Counted from the stretch's first letter, positions 36,371 through 49,590 are shown. The stretch is 64,000 nt of DNA from Plectrocnemia conspersa (GCA_009617715.1 VTFK01000045.1:124001-188000), one strand, 5' to 3'. Numbers and translations are program-made. Notes: generated by a model from the letters alone, not told the origin.

Positions 36371-36980
36371 CAAAAAATCTAGCCACCCAAAATTCAGACG
36401 GGACGCATTAAACTGAAAAATAAAACATGATTGATGCGATAAGCTGCGCATATATCATTATTTGAGTATATTACATCGTAAATTATGTAAGTCATATTTC
36501 ATTTTCAAATGTCAATATATCAAGTTTCCGCCTCGTGATCGCCCCCCAAGTATCAAAGATATTTCATATATACGCCCATATAAATGTACATTTCCTCTCG
36601 AAAGCAAAAATATTCCCCCTTTCCATTTAACACTATCGTGGCCCTTCTGCCCGATTGATTTGACTGTACCTAATCGATTCAAATAAATTTTCACATATAA
36701 ACACTTTCTCATTATGACTCGTTAATACTTTTAGCAAATAATCGTGTTAAACTTTCATAAGTTAACCGAGACTTTATAATCGCTCCGGGCACGAACGACA
36801 CGCCTGTCGATCGTTTGCTTTTATGTTTATCCTATGTAAATTTAGCATCGATAACTGTTCGTGATGCGAAAACTTCAAAATTTTAGATAGAATATACCCT
36901 TTTGGACTTTGGTCGTTTTGAATAACTCACACGACCCGTATAATTGAATGGCGATGATTTGACAATGACTCATCTGGCTA
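36371..36980. promoter_or_regulatory. GC-richer island
   Basis: It includes a C-rich core (GATCGCCCCCCAAG), TATCAAAGATAT (TCF-like ATCAAAG) and CpG-rich GGGCACGAACGACACG. Overlapping open frames on both strands (36462-36686 plus, 36512-36712 minus) are unrecognised, and the mutual overlap suggests composition rather than coding. Confidence 0.3.
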
Positions 36981-37590
36981 CAATTAAGGTTTTAATATAG
37001 TGAACTATAAAATCCTATGAATTATCAGTACCACCTTAATTACTATTTAATACATACGTGATAACAAAACAAACAAACATAATTGAAAGTCAAATACTAA
37101 AATACTTAATCACTTAATTGAAAATTTATAGTATTTTTATCGTAAATTTTATAGTATTCTGTCTCGGTATTTCTGATCATAATCTACAAGAAAATAATTT
37201 AGTCATTTAATCTTTATGAGTTGAAAAAATTTTTTGAATTCCAATAGTAATATCGTAAATTATAAAAAAGTGCAATGAAATTAAAAATAAATAAAAAAAA
37301 AAACAGTATTTAAACAAGAATTAAAACGACTAAAAAGTCAAATGTAAATAGAAAAAATATATTTTTTGGACATATTAAACATTTATAAATTTAAGATTAG
37401 TAATGATTTTATATTAAAAGACATGTAGAATTTCATAAAAGTTAAATAAAATTAAAATTTAATACTTTTTAATAAAAACTTAGAAATAATTAAGATAGAA
37501 ATAATTAAATTTAAAACTTTTTAATAAAAAAAATTAGGATTAGTGCAAAATTAAATCAAGCAATTAATTAAATATACTACTAATATTAAT
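36981..37590. other. AT-rich DNA with small internal duplications
   Basis: AATTTATAGTATT / AAATTTTATAGTATT recur near 37124 and 37144, and AATACTTTTTAATAAAA / AAACTTTTTAATAAAA near 37461 and 37514. They may be the outer, more decayed edge of the array that follows. Confidence 0.5.
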
Positions 37591-37599
37591 AGGATTTTA

Positions 37600-38640
37600 A
37601 TGTTTGTAAATAGAAGTTACTTTTGTAAGCATAATAGCATCAAGGGAAACAATCTATTAAATAAAAAATATATGTATACAAACTGTAAAATGGATAAAAA
37701 TAGCTATCCTCAAAACAGGATAATTAAATAACGCATTAAATTCAATATTATTTGTAGCATTATTTTTAAGCAAATAAAATTATTATTTTTATACCATATT
37801 AGTACAACTAATCGTAAAAATAGCTATCATACAAACAGTATTATACACTTATGGTTTTAAGCATCTAATGATTTAAGCTGTGCTAACAATTTATATTTGT
37901 AATATTATTATGGTATATGCAATTAAAGTAAATTTATGAACATAAGAGCCTTATGAAATTCAGAATACCTCAAAAAATAAATAAATACAATCTGTAAAGG
38001 TGCGCGAAAGCTTTTTTTACTATTCTTTATAAGGCAACTTGTGATTATAAATGTATTTATTAAAAAATTATTATACACGTTATTTAATTTATATTTTAAT
38101 TATTCTAAGTATTTGTTCTTGTAATGTGAAATTTATATTAATAAATTTTTATCAACCGTTAAAAATAGCCATGATTAAAACGGCATTATTTAATATAAAA
38201 ACATGAAATAATTTAAGCTGTGCGAAAAAATTTCCGTAATTTTTATTGTTTTATTATTAGGACTCTGATTTTTTAACATAGAAGTAACTTTTGGGAACAT
38301 AAAAGTTTCATTAAATACAAAATTTATTAAAAAAAATAAATAAATACAAGCTGTAAAGGTGCAAGAAGAGTTTTTTTTATCAACTTATGATAAAAAAAAA
38401 ACACATTTCTTTGAACGTCATCAAAAATATATTTAAATAACTTTAAATATTTTTACTCGTAATGAAAAATTTATATCGACAACTTTTTCGACAAAAATGT
38501 AATATTTAATTTAGTAGACGTTATCATAACATATCGGTGACTTAATGCTTTAACTGCAAATCAATTTGGAACCATTAATGAATAAATGATTTACAAAATA
38601 AAAAAATCTGCATAAGTAAAGCTTTTATTTATCTTTATAT
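37600..38640. repeat. Diverged AT-rich tandem array, units about 310-360 bp
   Basis: Three ordered anchor blocks recur. AAGTAACTTTTGGGAACATA-type sequence occurs at 37613, 37926 and 38282. AATACAAGCTGTAAAGGTGC-type sequence occurs at about 37676 (partial), 37984 and 38343. TAAAAATAGCTATC...AAACAG-type sequence occurs at 37694, 37815 and 38160, with ATTTAAGCTGTGC at 37871 and 38211. A weaker fourth unit extends to about 38640. This is a satellite-like or duplicated non-coding array with no coding content. Confidence 0.75.
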
Positions 38641-39100
38641 GATGGTAGTTTATGGATGTGTGTTATACACAACTATAATAATTATAATTACCAAAATATT
38701 ACTATTATATTTTCAAGAAAAAAAAACATTTTAATGTAAGTTACTTATAACATATTTGCATTCAGTAATGAAAAATATGCTTACACCTAATAACTTTAAA
38801 ATGGAGATTTCTAAACGTGTTTATTTAATTTTTGCAGTTAAATTATAATAGATTCAAAACATTTTAAAACTCTTACACCTGATGTCTCATTATCAAATTC
38901 GTTAACAATGTCAAACCGAACAAAAAAAGGTAATACAACTTTTTTCAATTTAAATTTTGCTCAAATTTGTGATAATTAATTTTTATTTAATGCCTATGGT
39001 TTATAGTATGTACTAGGTTTTTATAATTATGGTTATCAAAATTGTTCATAGAATACTCTCATAAATATTTATGCATTAACTTTATGTGGTTAACCGGTTA
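38641..39100. other. AT-rich DNA, no gene seen
   Basis: Nothing supported beyond possible faint array relics (AATGAAAAAT near 38767). Confidence 0.45.
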
Positions 39101-39480
39101 TTTTATGATAAAAACCCCAAACCGTTTAGTTAAATTTCACAGTTTTCGGAAGCTGCGCATTCGCCGGTAGCCGCCGTCATTCGCCCTGCGGTGAGTTGTT
39201 TCCCGCTTGTTCATTGAAAATTTCCCCTGATACTAAAATTATATTGTTCAATAAAAATAACGGGACGTTCCATGCTAACGGCGAGATTCGCTCCATTCGG
39301 ACGCTGACACCATTGTAAAGCCTCCACATAAAGTGATCCGACAAGAGACCCATTAAATCTCCTTGTAACCGACCCAGATGAAATCAACGTAAAGAATGGT
39401 GCCTTAGATACAGCCCGTCTCTTTGAATCACCACAGCGATAATCTACACCGACGATCTATAAATTAAAAAGGGACAATGG
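39101..39480. promoter_or_regulatory. CpG-rich island with Sox-type motif
   Basis: Dense, complex sequence starting with CGCATTCGCCGGTAGCCGCC and ending with ACAATGG (39474-39480). No open frame. It stands out strongly from the AT-rich flanks. Confidence 0.35.
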
Positions 39481-41375
39481 CATTACTTTTCAATATGATC
39501 CTTTTAGAACATTGTACTAAAAATAACAATATACCCTAACCGAACTGATAAAACCATACAACACAAATATTTACCCTTAAATTTTACACACGTCTCGTTA
39601 ACCATAATAGTTTCGACTATTAAAACTTTATAACGACTTAAACTTAATATCGCTTTTATAAACTTTTGTAGTAACTTTTATTTAATGTTTATTGCCAAAG
39701 TTTATCAATTAGTTTTATTATTTTTTTTTGATTAATAATATATTTATCGAAGCTTTAATCTATCTAATGGATATTGACACATCCCTAGCGGTTACTTTAA
39801 TATTATGCCCCTAAAAGTTCAAGGGTTTAAAGAGTCCACATGCCGGAAAAACTTTTATTCATTCACGTATTAATTAAACGAAAACCGGTAGTTAACCATC
39901 ATAAAATACAGCGAATGTTTATATAAATGGCATAGAGTCCACTCTGATAATTGAATTTGGGATATATTTAAATAAAATTACTTGATTCACATCACATATT
40001 ATATTACAATAAAGTAGTATGTTATGCTCAGTGCCTATTAATCAAGACCATTAGTACCTTATCAAATTTCTAGATTCCCCTAATAAAATTATTGTTATGA
40101 ACTCTAACTTTATATGATACCTGTAAATATTGTTCAGGATAAGCTTTTATACATTTTATATGTATTGTAACTAACTTTATACTGTAATTATAACTAAGAA
40201 AAACCTCAATAAATAAGAAAATAATAATAATGATGTTTAAATTAAGTTGAATAATATCTATATATTAAATATAAATTAATAAATGTATATACATAGATGT
40301 ATGTATGTATGTATGTATGTACATATTTGTATTGAAAAAATAAATACGGATTTTTCTATGCTTTTATTTTGGAAATTTCCATGATGTTTTTCTCGAAAAA
40401 ATGTATGTTTTATTTTATGTATTTTATTCAAAATAAATACCACTTTGAATATACACACAAAATAAATCTCTACTCTTTCTGAAGAATCGCCTATTGCTCT
40501 TAACATATACATATAGTATAAATTACCTTATTTAACTATTCACAGATTTAAGCTATATCATATACGTACTACTTGTCTCAACAGAAATCTGCCATAAAAT
40601 GTAAGATTAAGTTGATACACTAATTATTTTTTACAACAATATTACTAAAGATAAATAATTCGAGTCACGACTCTCAGTGCTAAAATATTATTACGAAATC
40701 TAAAGAAAAAAGCTTTACAACTATTTAAATCTCATGTATTCTAATATAATTAAAAAAAATTATCCAATAAAAGTCTCTTTTAACGACCGTAATTTACTTC
40801 TGAATATAGTATGTGCTTCGGAATACAAAGAATCAAATTAAATAAAAAAATACATGAGACCTTATTAAAATACTCATATCTAATAAATTCCATTTTACAG
40901 AAATATCAACAAAATGATTTATTTCGTATTATACAATATGTATATGATACAACTATTTTCTTTAATAACTAGTATCATTAGAAACTAATAATAATAAAAT
41001 AAAACGTATGTTCATGTACTTGTATCTATATTTGAAGAAAATAAATCATATATTATAATTTTAAAAATTTATTGCTTATTTTCTACATAGCTCTTCAGAG
41101 CAAAATAAAATCACCTGTTTCGCTTAAAGTGCTGTGTGACTAAGTGCTAACGAATTAGTTTAAGTGCGTCTGAAAGGGAATCAGAAAAACATTTAAAAAA
41201 CAGGTAAACATTTGTTAATTACAATAGTCAAAAAAATGGGTTTAATATTTATAATCATATATAAAACACCTTTATTTGGTATTTTAAGAGTATTGTTTTT
41301 TTAAAAATGTGTCTTATTAATTTGAAAAATGTGCATATTGCAAAAATTGTGCTCAATGTGATATGCAGATGACAG
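39481..41375. other. AT-rich DNA, no gene seen
   Basis: The only structured part is the ATGT microsatellite at 40298-40321. The 78-codon reverse frame at 40276-40512 overlaps that microsatellite and is spurious. Confidence 0.5.
40298..40321. repeat. (ATGT)n microsatellite
   Basis: About six uninterrupted ATGT units. Confidence 0.9.
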
Positions 41376-41582
41376 TTTTTAGCGAGCCCCAAAGACTATT
41401 GTTTTGAACTATTATTTATATATCTAAACCTAGCTAAAACTACAAATTACATCTTGGTATATATTTTATTTAGTTCATTAAGTGGGTGTTTTAACGAGCC
41501 CAGAGAATAATATTGTTTTGAACATATTATTTAATCCTCGCTTCAAATATATTTCAAATCTAGTCCATTAAAGTGGGTGTCA
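41376..41582. repeat. Two-copy tandem duplication, about 90-112 bp
   Basis: TTTTAGCGAGCCCCAAAG plus TATTGTTTTGAAC (from 41377) recurs as TTTTAACGAGCCCAGAGA plus TATTGTTTTGAAC (from 41489). Each copy ends in TAGTYCATTAAGTGGGTGT (41471 and 41561). Order is kept, with an indel between. Confidence 0.75.
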
Positions 41583-42230
41583 ACCCTATTTACCATACGA
41601 CGGATGAAACCCAGAGTTCAGCATAGTTTTATAAGTTGACTGGAATCTACCAGATGCAGACAAGGCTATGAGCACATAAATTTAATCCGAACTCACCGAT
41701 ATATTACTACTAGTTCAAGAAACAGTTATATAAAACGTGTTGTATATGATGTTAATGACCGTTTATAAATTTAAACAATTTATCGTAATAAAAGAAGACG
41801 ATACATTTTTTCTGCAAATGCGGCGTAGAGGAGTCGATTTAATCATAAACCAAACCAAATATTTAAAAATTAAAATGTCATTCAGACGAATTAGGTTAGT
41901 TTATTACATAAGAGAATACACTAACCAAGATAAGCTTTTTAGGAAATATTGGTGGGATAATTGAAATTAAAATACTAAGTCTAAGAAATTGCGGTAATTT
42001 AGCTTTACAACTAGAAGACAGTTTCCGTAGACAGAGTGGAGTGATGAACTTTAATAATATATTTTGAGCCTACTAAAGTACTCTTAGTTATCTTATTGAA
42101 CCCCACATATAGAGAGCATTTTTTGGGAAATTAATGATTTGGAGATTCAATGGTCACACCATATATTTTTTTATTAACTAAAATATATCGATATTAGGCC
42201 AATTACTTTAAAATTACACATACTATCCAT
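41583..42230. other. AT-rich DNA, no gene seen
   Basis: The 75-codon plus frame at 41737-41964 (charged, ending YWWDN) is unrecognised. Confidence 0.4.
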
Positions 42231-42840
42231 TTAACATATAAATACATATATACACACCTAGCATTAGCTCTCGTATCTGCTAATTCCCACTAGCTCGTTA
42301 TTTGCATCGCTCAATTTAGTAGTAATTCAAATCATATTCATGAGACCTCGTTGTGAATATTGTGTATATAGTACACGTCTAGTGTTGAGCGCGTCAAGAC
42401 TAAACACATCTGTGTGTCGGTATTGAATCAAAATTACATAGTTCTTGGCTTCTGTGGCTTTTAGAACCATTACCATGCCACGGCCCCACCTCTTGGCGCT
42501 TGTTCGTACACTCGTAATGACATTACAGACTCGCGACACCACTCACACGTACCCCGTGACAAAGAGGGTTGTTCTGATGAGTCAAAGGAAATACATTGCC
42601 AGACAAACTCTACTGTAGATTCGCATAAATTTGACGATTGCGACAAAATCCAAAGTTCTTGATCAAAAATCAATTCGTACGCTACGTTCACGTAACCCAA
42701 TATGTGGGTATATTTTGGACGATTTGTTTGTCGGATACAATTTGTGGATCATGAGTTTGTAGAGCCTCCTAATAACGTTATAAAGCCTCGATTGCTTAGC
42801 CTTGGTCTTAATTTACAAAATAACTTGTTTGCTAACTAAC
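42231..42840. promoter_or_regulatory. GC-richer island
   Basis: The core at 42440-42720 is complex, with CCACGGCCCCACC and several CpGs. Two reverse frames (42327-42542 and 42470-42700) overlap each other in different frames; neither resembles a known protein. Candidate non-coding element. Confidence 0.28.
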
Positions 42841-43730
42841 AAGTCCTACCAAGAATCAAACCTTGATTCGGAAAATTTGTTGATAAATCTAATAATCTCA
42901 TGGATACTTGAAAGCCAATGAGCTATAAACTAGACCTTTTTAAATTTGATTTTACATTTATATATAGTTCCAATCATATTTTTTTAATACCGACAACATA
43001 AATTATGAATCAATTGGGTTTGTATAATATGAGCTTATAACAATACCTTTTATTTATTATTATTATTATATATAACTGTTAAGTAAACATTAATAAAAAA
43101 GCCTTGAAAATTTTGTTATTATAGTATCATAGAATGAAAGCTATTTTAATAAAACATAGCATATATAATTTTCCAATATTTTTCTAAAGAGATTTAATTA
43201 TATTAAATAAACGTTAGTATAACAAAATTAATGGAATAATATTAATTTCACTCAAAGGTCATATCAAATAAATTAAAGAACTTTACTGCAAATTTATTTG
43301 TAATAATCTATGATAATCTAAATCATTTAATTAATTTTAAATACTTTTTTCCATATTTGGATTGCGTTTTTCAAAGTCCTGATATTTGCGACTCATAATA
43401 AACTTATTACCCAAATAAAACTATATGAAATTCAATTATTACATAATTAACCACAAGAGTTGGGTTTCCTGATTTTTCAGGGCCTTAATTATTTTTTTAA
43501 TAAAAACGAACTTTACTTTTTCTCAATATAACTATATTATTAGATACGTTTCTATTAGCTTAGATTTAGATTTAGTTGAATAATTTATATCTGTTCCGAC
43601 TATAAAATTCACAAGTGAATTTAAATAACTGAATATATAAAAATATAAATAGAGTATATTTTAAAGTGTAATAATAAATCATACCGTATTTTAGAAATTT
43701 AAAATAATTTTTAATGTAATTAATTTTATA
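42841..43730. other. AT-rich DNA, no gene seen
   Basis: The start (42845-42870) contains a B-box-like GGTTTGATTCT on the reverse strand without a convincing A box. An ATT microsatellite lies at about 43054-43070. Confidence 0.45.
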
Positions 43731-43732
43731 TA

Positions 43733-44383
43733 GGGATATCTAACCTGTGGCCTTCATATTAGTTTTGTTAAAAAATTAGTTAATAATATCATTTTAAAAC
43801 GTTTCATATTTTTAGCATGGCTTCTACATTATCTCTTATTGTAATTCCATTACATTTGTGTCATGAAAAAATACTAATTACATTATTTTGTGGAATTTCG
43901 AAAAGCATTCTAAAAGAGTAGCAGAAATAATCTGTTCTAATAAAATAAATTGAAGTGTCATTAATCGATTTTAATGGCGAAAATTAAAATGGATTACTGG
44001 CAATTGAAAGTGAAAAGACATACCTACTACCTAATTTAATAATAAGTAACACGATTTTTATTCGTATATTGAGACATTGGTTGTAAGTCGAGGCAAATTA
44101 AAAAAAAAATACTTGTAAGTTGAGATAAAAAAACGAGGATCTTTAAAATATATCGCTACTTTCAATATAAAATATATTGATATATGTATATAAAAAAAAA
44201 ACAAGATTATTGTTCACATGAAGAATAATATGTTATTATTTTTTTGTTGAAAAGTAAAGTTGTAATCGACCCATTGTAAATATAAATATAATAGATTATA
44301 CTGTAGTCAAAACTAAATATTACCCTTGACAATTTTGTATCGGGCAATGCGGCCCAGAAGATCTAAAAGGTTTGACACCTCTG
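43733..44383. mobile_element. hAT-like non-autonomous element (about 650 bp)
   Basis: The right end, read in reverse from 44383, is CAGAGGTGTCAAACC and, after about 15 bases, GGGCCGCAT, the classic hAT terminus pattern. The next 8 bases (ATCTAAAC) fit the nTCTAnAn hAT target preference. The left end at 43733 (AGGGATATCTAACCTGTGGCC) looks like a decayed match to CAGGGGTGTCAAACC. The left target copy is not recognisable. Inside are only AT-rich sequence and a small internal duplication (TTGTAAGTCGAG at 44081, TTGTAAGTTGAG at 44114). No transposase blocks. The right end is secure; the left end is less so. Confidence 0.5.
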
Positions 44384-45500
44384 ATCTAAACCGATCGTCT
44401 ATTTTAGGTATACAGTATTGTCATTGGTTTAGTTGTGGCTTTTGACCTTACAAGCCACTAAAGACGAACTAATAGTAAATAAATATATTATTTAGTTCAA
44501 GATTATTGTGTAATTTTATGCATGGATTGTATAAGGGTATATCATCTATGTACACTTCTTGGCAAAACAATCGAATCACATAGACCTTTGGATTGTGTTG
44601 TAATTACGAATCGGTGCGTAAACTAAAACACATCACAATGTTACACACAAAACAAAGGTGTTCATTAGACCCGACGCAAATACAGTCTAGTTAATACTAT
44701 GTAATAATATATATACATTAGCATGTCTACTTATTTGTAGAATAAATCTCTGTGCTATTCCGTAAGGCGTAAAATCATATTACTATCCACGATCAATACT
44801 GATAATCAGTCATGGTAATTTTCAATACGCTGTCATGCAATAATCTATCGAATCTTTGTTTGCGTATCGCTAATTGAATATACATACACCGGTACGCGGT
44901 CGCAATAATAACATTCAAGATATGCTTGTAATATATTATGTTGCAAAATACTCGTCAGCGTATTAGAAAAGCAAATATGCTTTAGATGGTAATAATCTTA
45001 CTGCTAACAGTGAATAAATTCTACGTTGTCGAATAATAAATATGATAATATGATAAAACTAATATAATATGATTTATTTATGGAAATATAGATATAGTTT
45101 AATAGACAAACCATTATTTATAATTAACTTATTATTATTTGAATTATTATATTTGTTAGGTGTAGTATATTGTCTAATCCCCCTGTATTGCTTTATGCTA
45201 TGGCAATGGGGTGGATTTGACGTGATCTAATAGAGTTACGGTTTAATAAAGCGAGTCCATCACCGTTACCCACGCATTGACATGAGTAGCTTTAAAACTA
45301 TTGTCATTCTAATACAATGTTTAATCAACTTTATCTGGTTATCTGTTTACACTGTCAAAACTCAGATCCAATAATGATTATGGTGAGGTTTATGAAGGAC
45401 GCACAGTTAATGTGTCCGTATAAGGTTTAACGTTGTGCATTAGGCGGATCAATCTAGATGAAAATGGAATATGTATGTAGGCCGTTAATAAGATTGAAAT
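44384..45500. promoter_or_regulatory. Moderately complex stretch with GATA-like motifs
   Basis: Not as GC-rich as other islands but non-repetitive. TTATCTGGTTATCTG near 45331-45345 gives two GATA-type sites (AGATAA on the reverse strand), and CTAATCCCCCTG (about 45174) is K50-homeodomain-like. No gene. Confidence 0.25.
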
Positions 45501-47116
45501 AAAGATAAAGCAAAAGGGTTAGCAGTTATTCTGAAAATTTAAAGGGAATGAATCATTTGGTGGGAAGTATTATTTATATCAATTAATTATAAGATATGAT
45601 CAAATTCGTTTTAATTTAATTTATAGACTCATGCAACTCTGATCATAATAAAATATTAAAAAATCGTTTTGGAAAAAATGTAAATTAGTATTATTTGTAA
45701 TGTAAAATATCAAAAAAATACTGAACGTTAAACTCAATGAAGCAGTAAAACATCAAATATAACAATCAATAACTGAAAATCTTTTTGATTATTTTGTCAA
45801 GGCAAAAATATTGTTGAACTTTGTTTATAAAATGAAACATATATTTTTAATTATTATATCACAAACTCAAAAAAGCTTAGGAATTAAGCGAATGTCAATT
45901 TTTACAGATGGTAAACTATTAGTGAGTTTAATAAAGATGTTCAAAAAAGACATACTTTAGCGACTGTTGCTATACCGAATGATACAACTACGTTTCCTTG
46001 AAACATATTTAAACTGCTTTCTAACATTTTTCGGAACAAGGGAACAGGGACGTCATTTTAGCTTTTCAAATCACCATAATTAGGATCAACTTCGATGGAA
46101 TTATTAAAGTGAAATTAATGAAACAATTTAAATTAATAATTGTATCGAATTTCTTGTATTATATATGCAATAAGTAACGAATTTAATACAGATTTTTTTT
46201 TAATTTAATAAAAATCGGAAACGTATCGACTTTTATTTTTTGCAGATTTTTTTTATAAATTAAATTACTAGAAATATTATAACCACGATAGAATTATAAA
46301 ATTAGTTTAAATAAAATCTTTGCGTCTAGAAACAGCAAATATAAAAACATAACATCACAAAAATTTGTTACGCACCTTAATTTTGTTTTGTTTTACAAAC
46401 AAATTCTGCGAATTTCGGTTATAGTTGATACCGCCGATAAACATTCTGTTTACAAATGTTTTTTGAAGGCGTAAAAGTATTTTTTGTTAAGAAGATGCGT
46501 TTCATTGTCTCATATTACAAAACAAAATAAAGGCATATATAAGATTATAAATTTTGGAGCAGCACTAATCACTCTAGTATAGTAAGAGAAAAAACGACTA
46601 CTTGTTTTGCTCAAGTATTCAAATTGTCTTATACTTAAATTATTTTTTAATTTAATTTGAGATTCGAATATTCATATAGGAAAAATTGATCAAATAGTTT
46701 TAATAATCAAATATTCGATTGAGAATCCTAATTGCCACTCTTAGATACTGCAGCCTTTAGATCTGTGTTAACATACTGAGATCTTCCTCAAATAAATATT
46801 AAGCAATCTACACCACTTTGTCCTTCTAAGGACGACGACACCAAATTCGTTGAACTAACCACAGCCGCTACAATTGCATCTTCATCTGCACCTAACATCC
46901 CTAAAATACTATTGTTACAGCAGTTGTAGCAATTTACAACAATATCAGTTTACCAACAAGATAATTAAAGTTAAACAGAGCTGTTAGACAAATTATTATT
47001 TAGTGTATTTTGTAAGCACATAAAACATCATAATAATTTCTTACAAGCTTTTTAAACCAAAAGTTATAAAATTTTTCAAAGCAAATAACTTTCAAGTAGC
47101 ATTATAGTAAGCATAC
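45501..47116. other. AT-rich DNA, no gene seen
   Basis: The 46740-46920 part is somewhat more complex, with ACGACGACACC at about 46832, but has no coding or repeat support. Confidence 0.45.
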
Positions 47117-47690
47117 TTTTTTTTTTTTTTTTTTTTTTAAATGTTTATTTCAAAAAAATAATTTAGTTTTATACAAGTTATAAATTACATGTTTTGGCTT
47201 TTAGCCATTATCATGTTACAAGCGAAATTACAAAGTTTAAATAAAAATAGGCAACAATATGCAATATTTAATAAATAAAATTTTAAGGAGAAAAACCTTT
47301 ATACAATTAAAACAAAAATAAAATATAAGATACATAATTAAAAATATATAAATTGAAGTCGTGGTTACAGATTTGCTATCAAAGCATTATGTGCTTAGGC
47401 ATATGCATACTTTTAATATACTGCTACTTACAAAGATACCAACTTTTATTAGAACCAGATTAAAACAGCTTTACAATAAATATATAAAATTCCGGCAAAC
47501 CAATACTTTTGTATCTGAAAAACCCTCAGAGACTGAAGCTTTACTTAGGCATCCACTGAGTAAGGCTATAATTATTCGTCCAGAGGATGACGACACCAGA
47601 ATGCACCTTCGATGCTGCGTTACTAAGATTAATATAATTCATATTTTAGTGACGTCCATTATTTACTTTTTACTTTTTTTTTATTAAAAT
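47117..47690 (-). mobile_element. Candidate reverse-strand retroposed segment with poly(A) tail
   Basis: A 22-base T run (47117-47138) is directly preceded, on the reverse strand, by AAATAAACATTT, so AATAAA (47144-47149) sits 5-6 bases before an A22 tail. That is the expected 3' end of a retroposed transcript or non-LTR element inserted on the minus strand. The body toward 47690 is less AT-rich at 47450-47640 but yields no recognisable reverse-transcriptase or endonuclease block. No target-site duplication was identified. The 108-codon plus frame at 47361-47687 is probably the antisense of this segment. Confidence 0.4.
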
Positions 47691-47930
47691 ATGTATGTAT
47701 TTCTTAATTTAAATTCAATAGAAACTGTTTGTTTAAAATATAAAAAAGACTAAATCTAAAATAATATACTGGCACCTATGATTTCGTGAATGTAAAAATT
47801 TAATTTAAATAAAAATGTGAATAGCTTACAGATATTGTTAAGAAAATGCAACGACTTTAATTTATAATCAAAAACTTAAGCTTTTATCAATACTAAATAA
47901 ATATACTATGAAATTCAATCATAGACACTC

Positions 47931-48560
47931 GATAAGGGTATTGATTTTTGCGGTGACGCCTTTTAGCGGACGCACTTAAATTCTGGTCGACAAAGAGGCT
48001 GAAGTGACCATAACGACCGTGGATAAACTTCCCGTAGGAGATAAGTGAAAAAAATACCGCCCCTCTGACAATGGCGGGGTGCCTTTTGATTACCTCACGA
48101 GAGGGAAGAAATCGCGAGAAACACCTTTCCGTTAGACCTCGAGCCCCGGTCTATTATTTCCGAAGAGGTATTAGGGCCGAACCCTTTATCTTGTAATACG
48201 TACGATCGGGGGTTGTTCGGTCGCCAGAATATTACCACGCAGCTACCACCCACCCTGCGAATACCACCAAATTTGCCTTTTGTTATGTAAATGAATCGAG
48301 ATGTATCTTTATTGAAAATTAATTGATATCCGAATATCAAACCATACTAATGGCCGTCTTTCAACTTGACTTTTGACAGAGCTTAATTGCACTTCAAATA
48401 AAATTTTGCTGAAACAAATAATAATAATTTGTTATTGTATTAATTTCGCGAATACCGTGTACGGATAGCATGGAGACCGCATCCGACGTGCCTTCAAATC
48501 TCTCTAAGTTAGACGTATCGCTTAATTAGACAGTATGCCGATGGAATTTGAATCATTTCC
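47931..48560. promoter_or_regulatory. CpG-rich island with POU-type octamer
   Basis: Complex block with many CpGs (TAGCGGACGCAC, ACGATCGGGGG) and TTATGTAAATGAAT at about 48283-48296, containing the octamer-like ATGTAAAT (48285-48292). The 81-codon reverse frame (48095-48340) is unrecognised. Candidate enhancer or conserved element. Confidence 0.35.
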
Positions 48561-49590
48561 CATATACTCTGAGTTTGCCTCCTCGCTTCTAAAGACTGTA
48601 TGGTACAATACGTATATTGTTATAAAATTATACCAAAGTAGATCGTCATGTAATAATTTGTAATAATGATCATTTAAATTCGCGCAACATGTATTTGTAA
48701 TTAGTTCTCTGAAAGCTAGAATATTAAATGTATTATATATAATATGTTTATATATATATATATATATATATATAAATATATAAATATGTTTTTAATAATA
48801 TTTATATAAAATATAAACAAAAACAAAACTTTAAAATATATTCAGATAAACATAAAGAGATTTAATGGAAACGGAATACACGGCAAAGGCGTGTTGTCGT
48901 CGAAAAGTTTTGATTGCTACAGACTGCGATAACGAGCGTGAAATAAATAAATAAAAATACAAACCATTCACATAACAGAATTCCATAATTTTATTCAACT
49001 TTATTAATTTGATGCGGGTAACATTATGTATTCATAAATTTAGAGATGGGACGCAATATGTAGTTAATTTCATTATGTAAATTCAATGCGTTTGTATCAC
49101 AATCTATTTTGGCTGCAATTAACCAACACCAAACTCATAATAAATTTATGTAATTTGATTCAATTAATAAATTCTTAAAATTAATAAAATACTATTTAAT
49201 GACTTTTGAGATTTAAATGTAATTTATACTATAGCATTGAACCATATAATTTATTCGCAAACATTCTGTAATCAAATTATACTTATTTACGGTATTTTAT
49301 TTTATATTAATATTTTATAGCAACGATAAGGCTATATCAACTTATATATGTATTATCTGATTTGCGTTAATTCAAACATATTTCAATACATAAAATATAT
49401 TCAATAAGGAATACAATATTTAAAAATGAACTTTTTTTGCAAGCAGTGTTTCGATATTAGACTACTAATTATTAAGTAAAAACATAATTAACACTATTAA
49501 AGCAACGCTACAATTTCATTATTATAAAACCAGCTTAACCTGTTTTAGTTTAAATATATTTCAACAAACTGTGAATGTATTTTAAAAATG
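48561..49590. other. AT-rich DNA with TA microsatellite
   Basis: (TA)n at 48749-48774, then AT-rich sequence. No gene. Confidence 0.5.

Noticed and set aside
40276..40512. 78-codon reverse frame ending in a Tyr/Thr/His/Ile repeat
   Set aside because: It is produced by the ATGT microsatellite at 40298-40321.
42327..42700. Two overlapping reverse frames in the 42.5 kb island
   Set aside because: They overlap each other in different frames, match nothing known and have no splice signals.
42845..42875. B-box-like GGTTTGATTCT on the reverse strand
   Set aside because: No A box at the right spacing and no stem structure, so a tRNA or SINE call is not justified.
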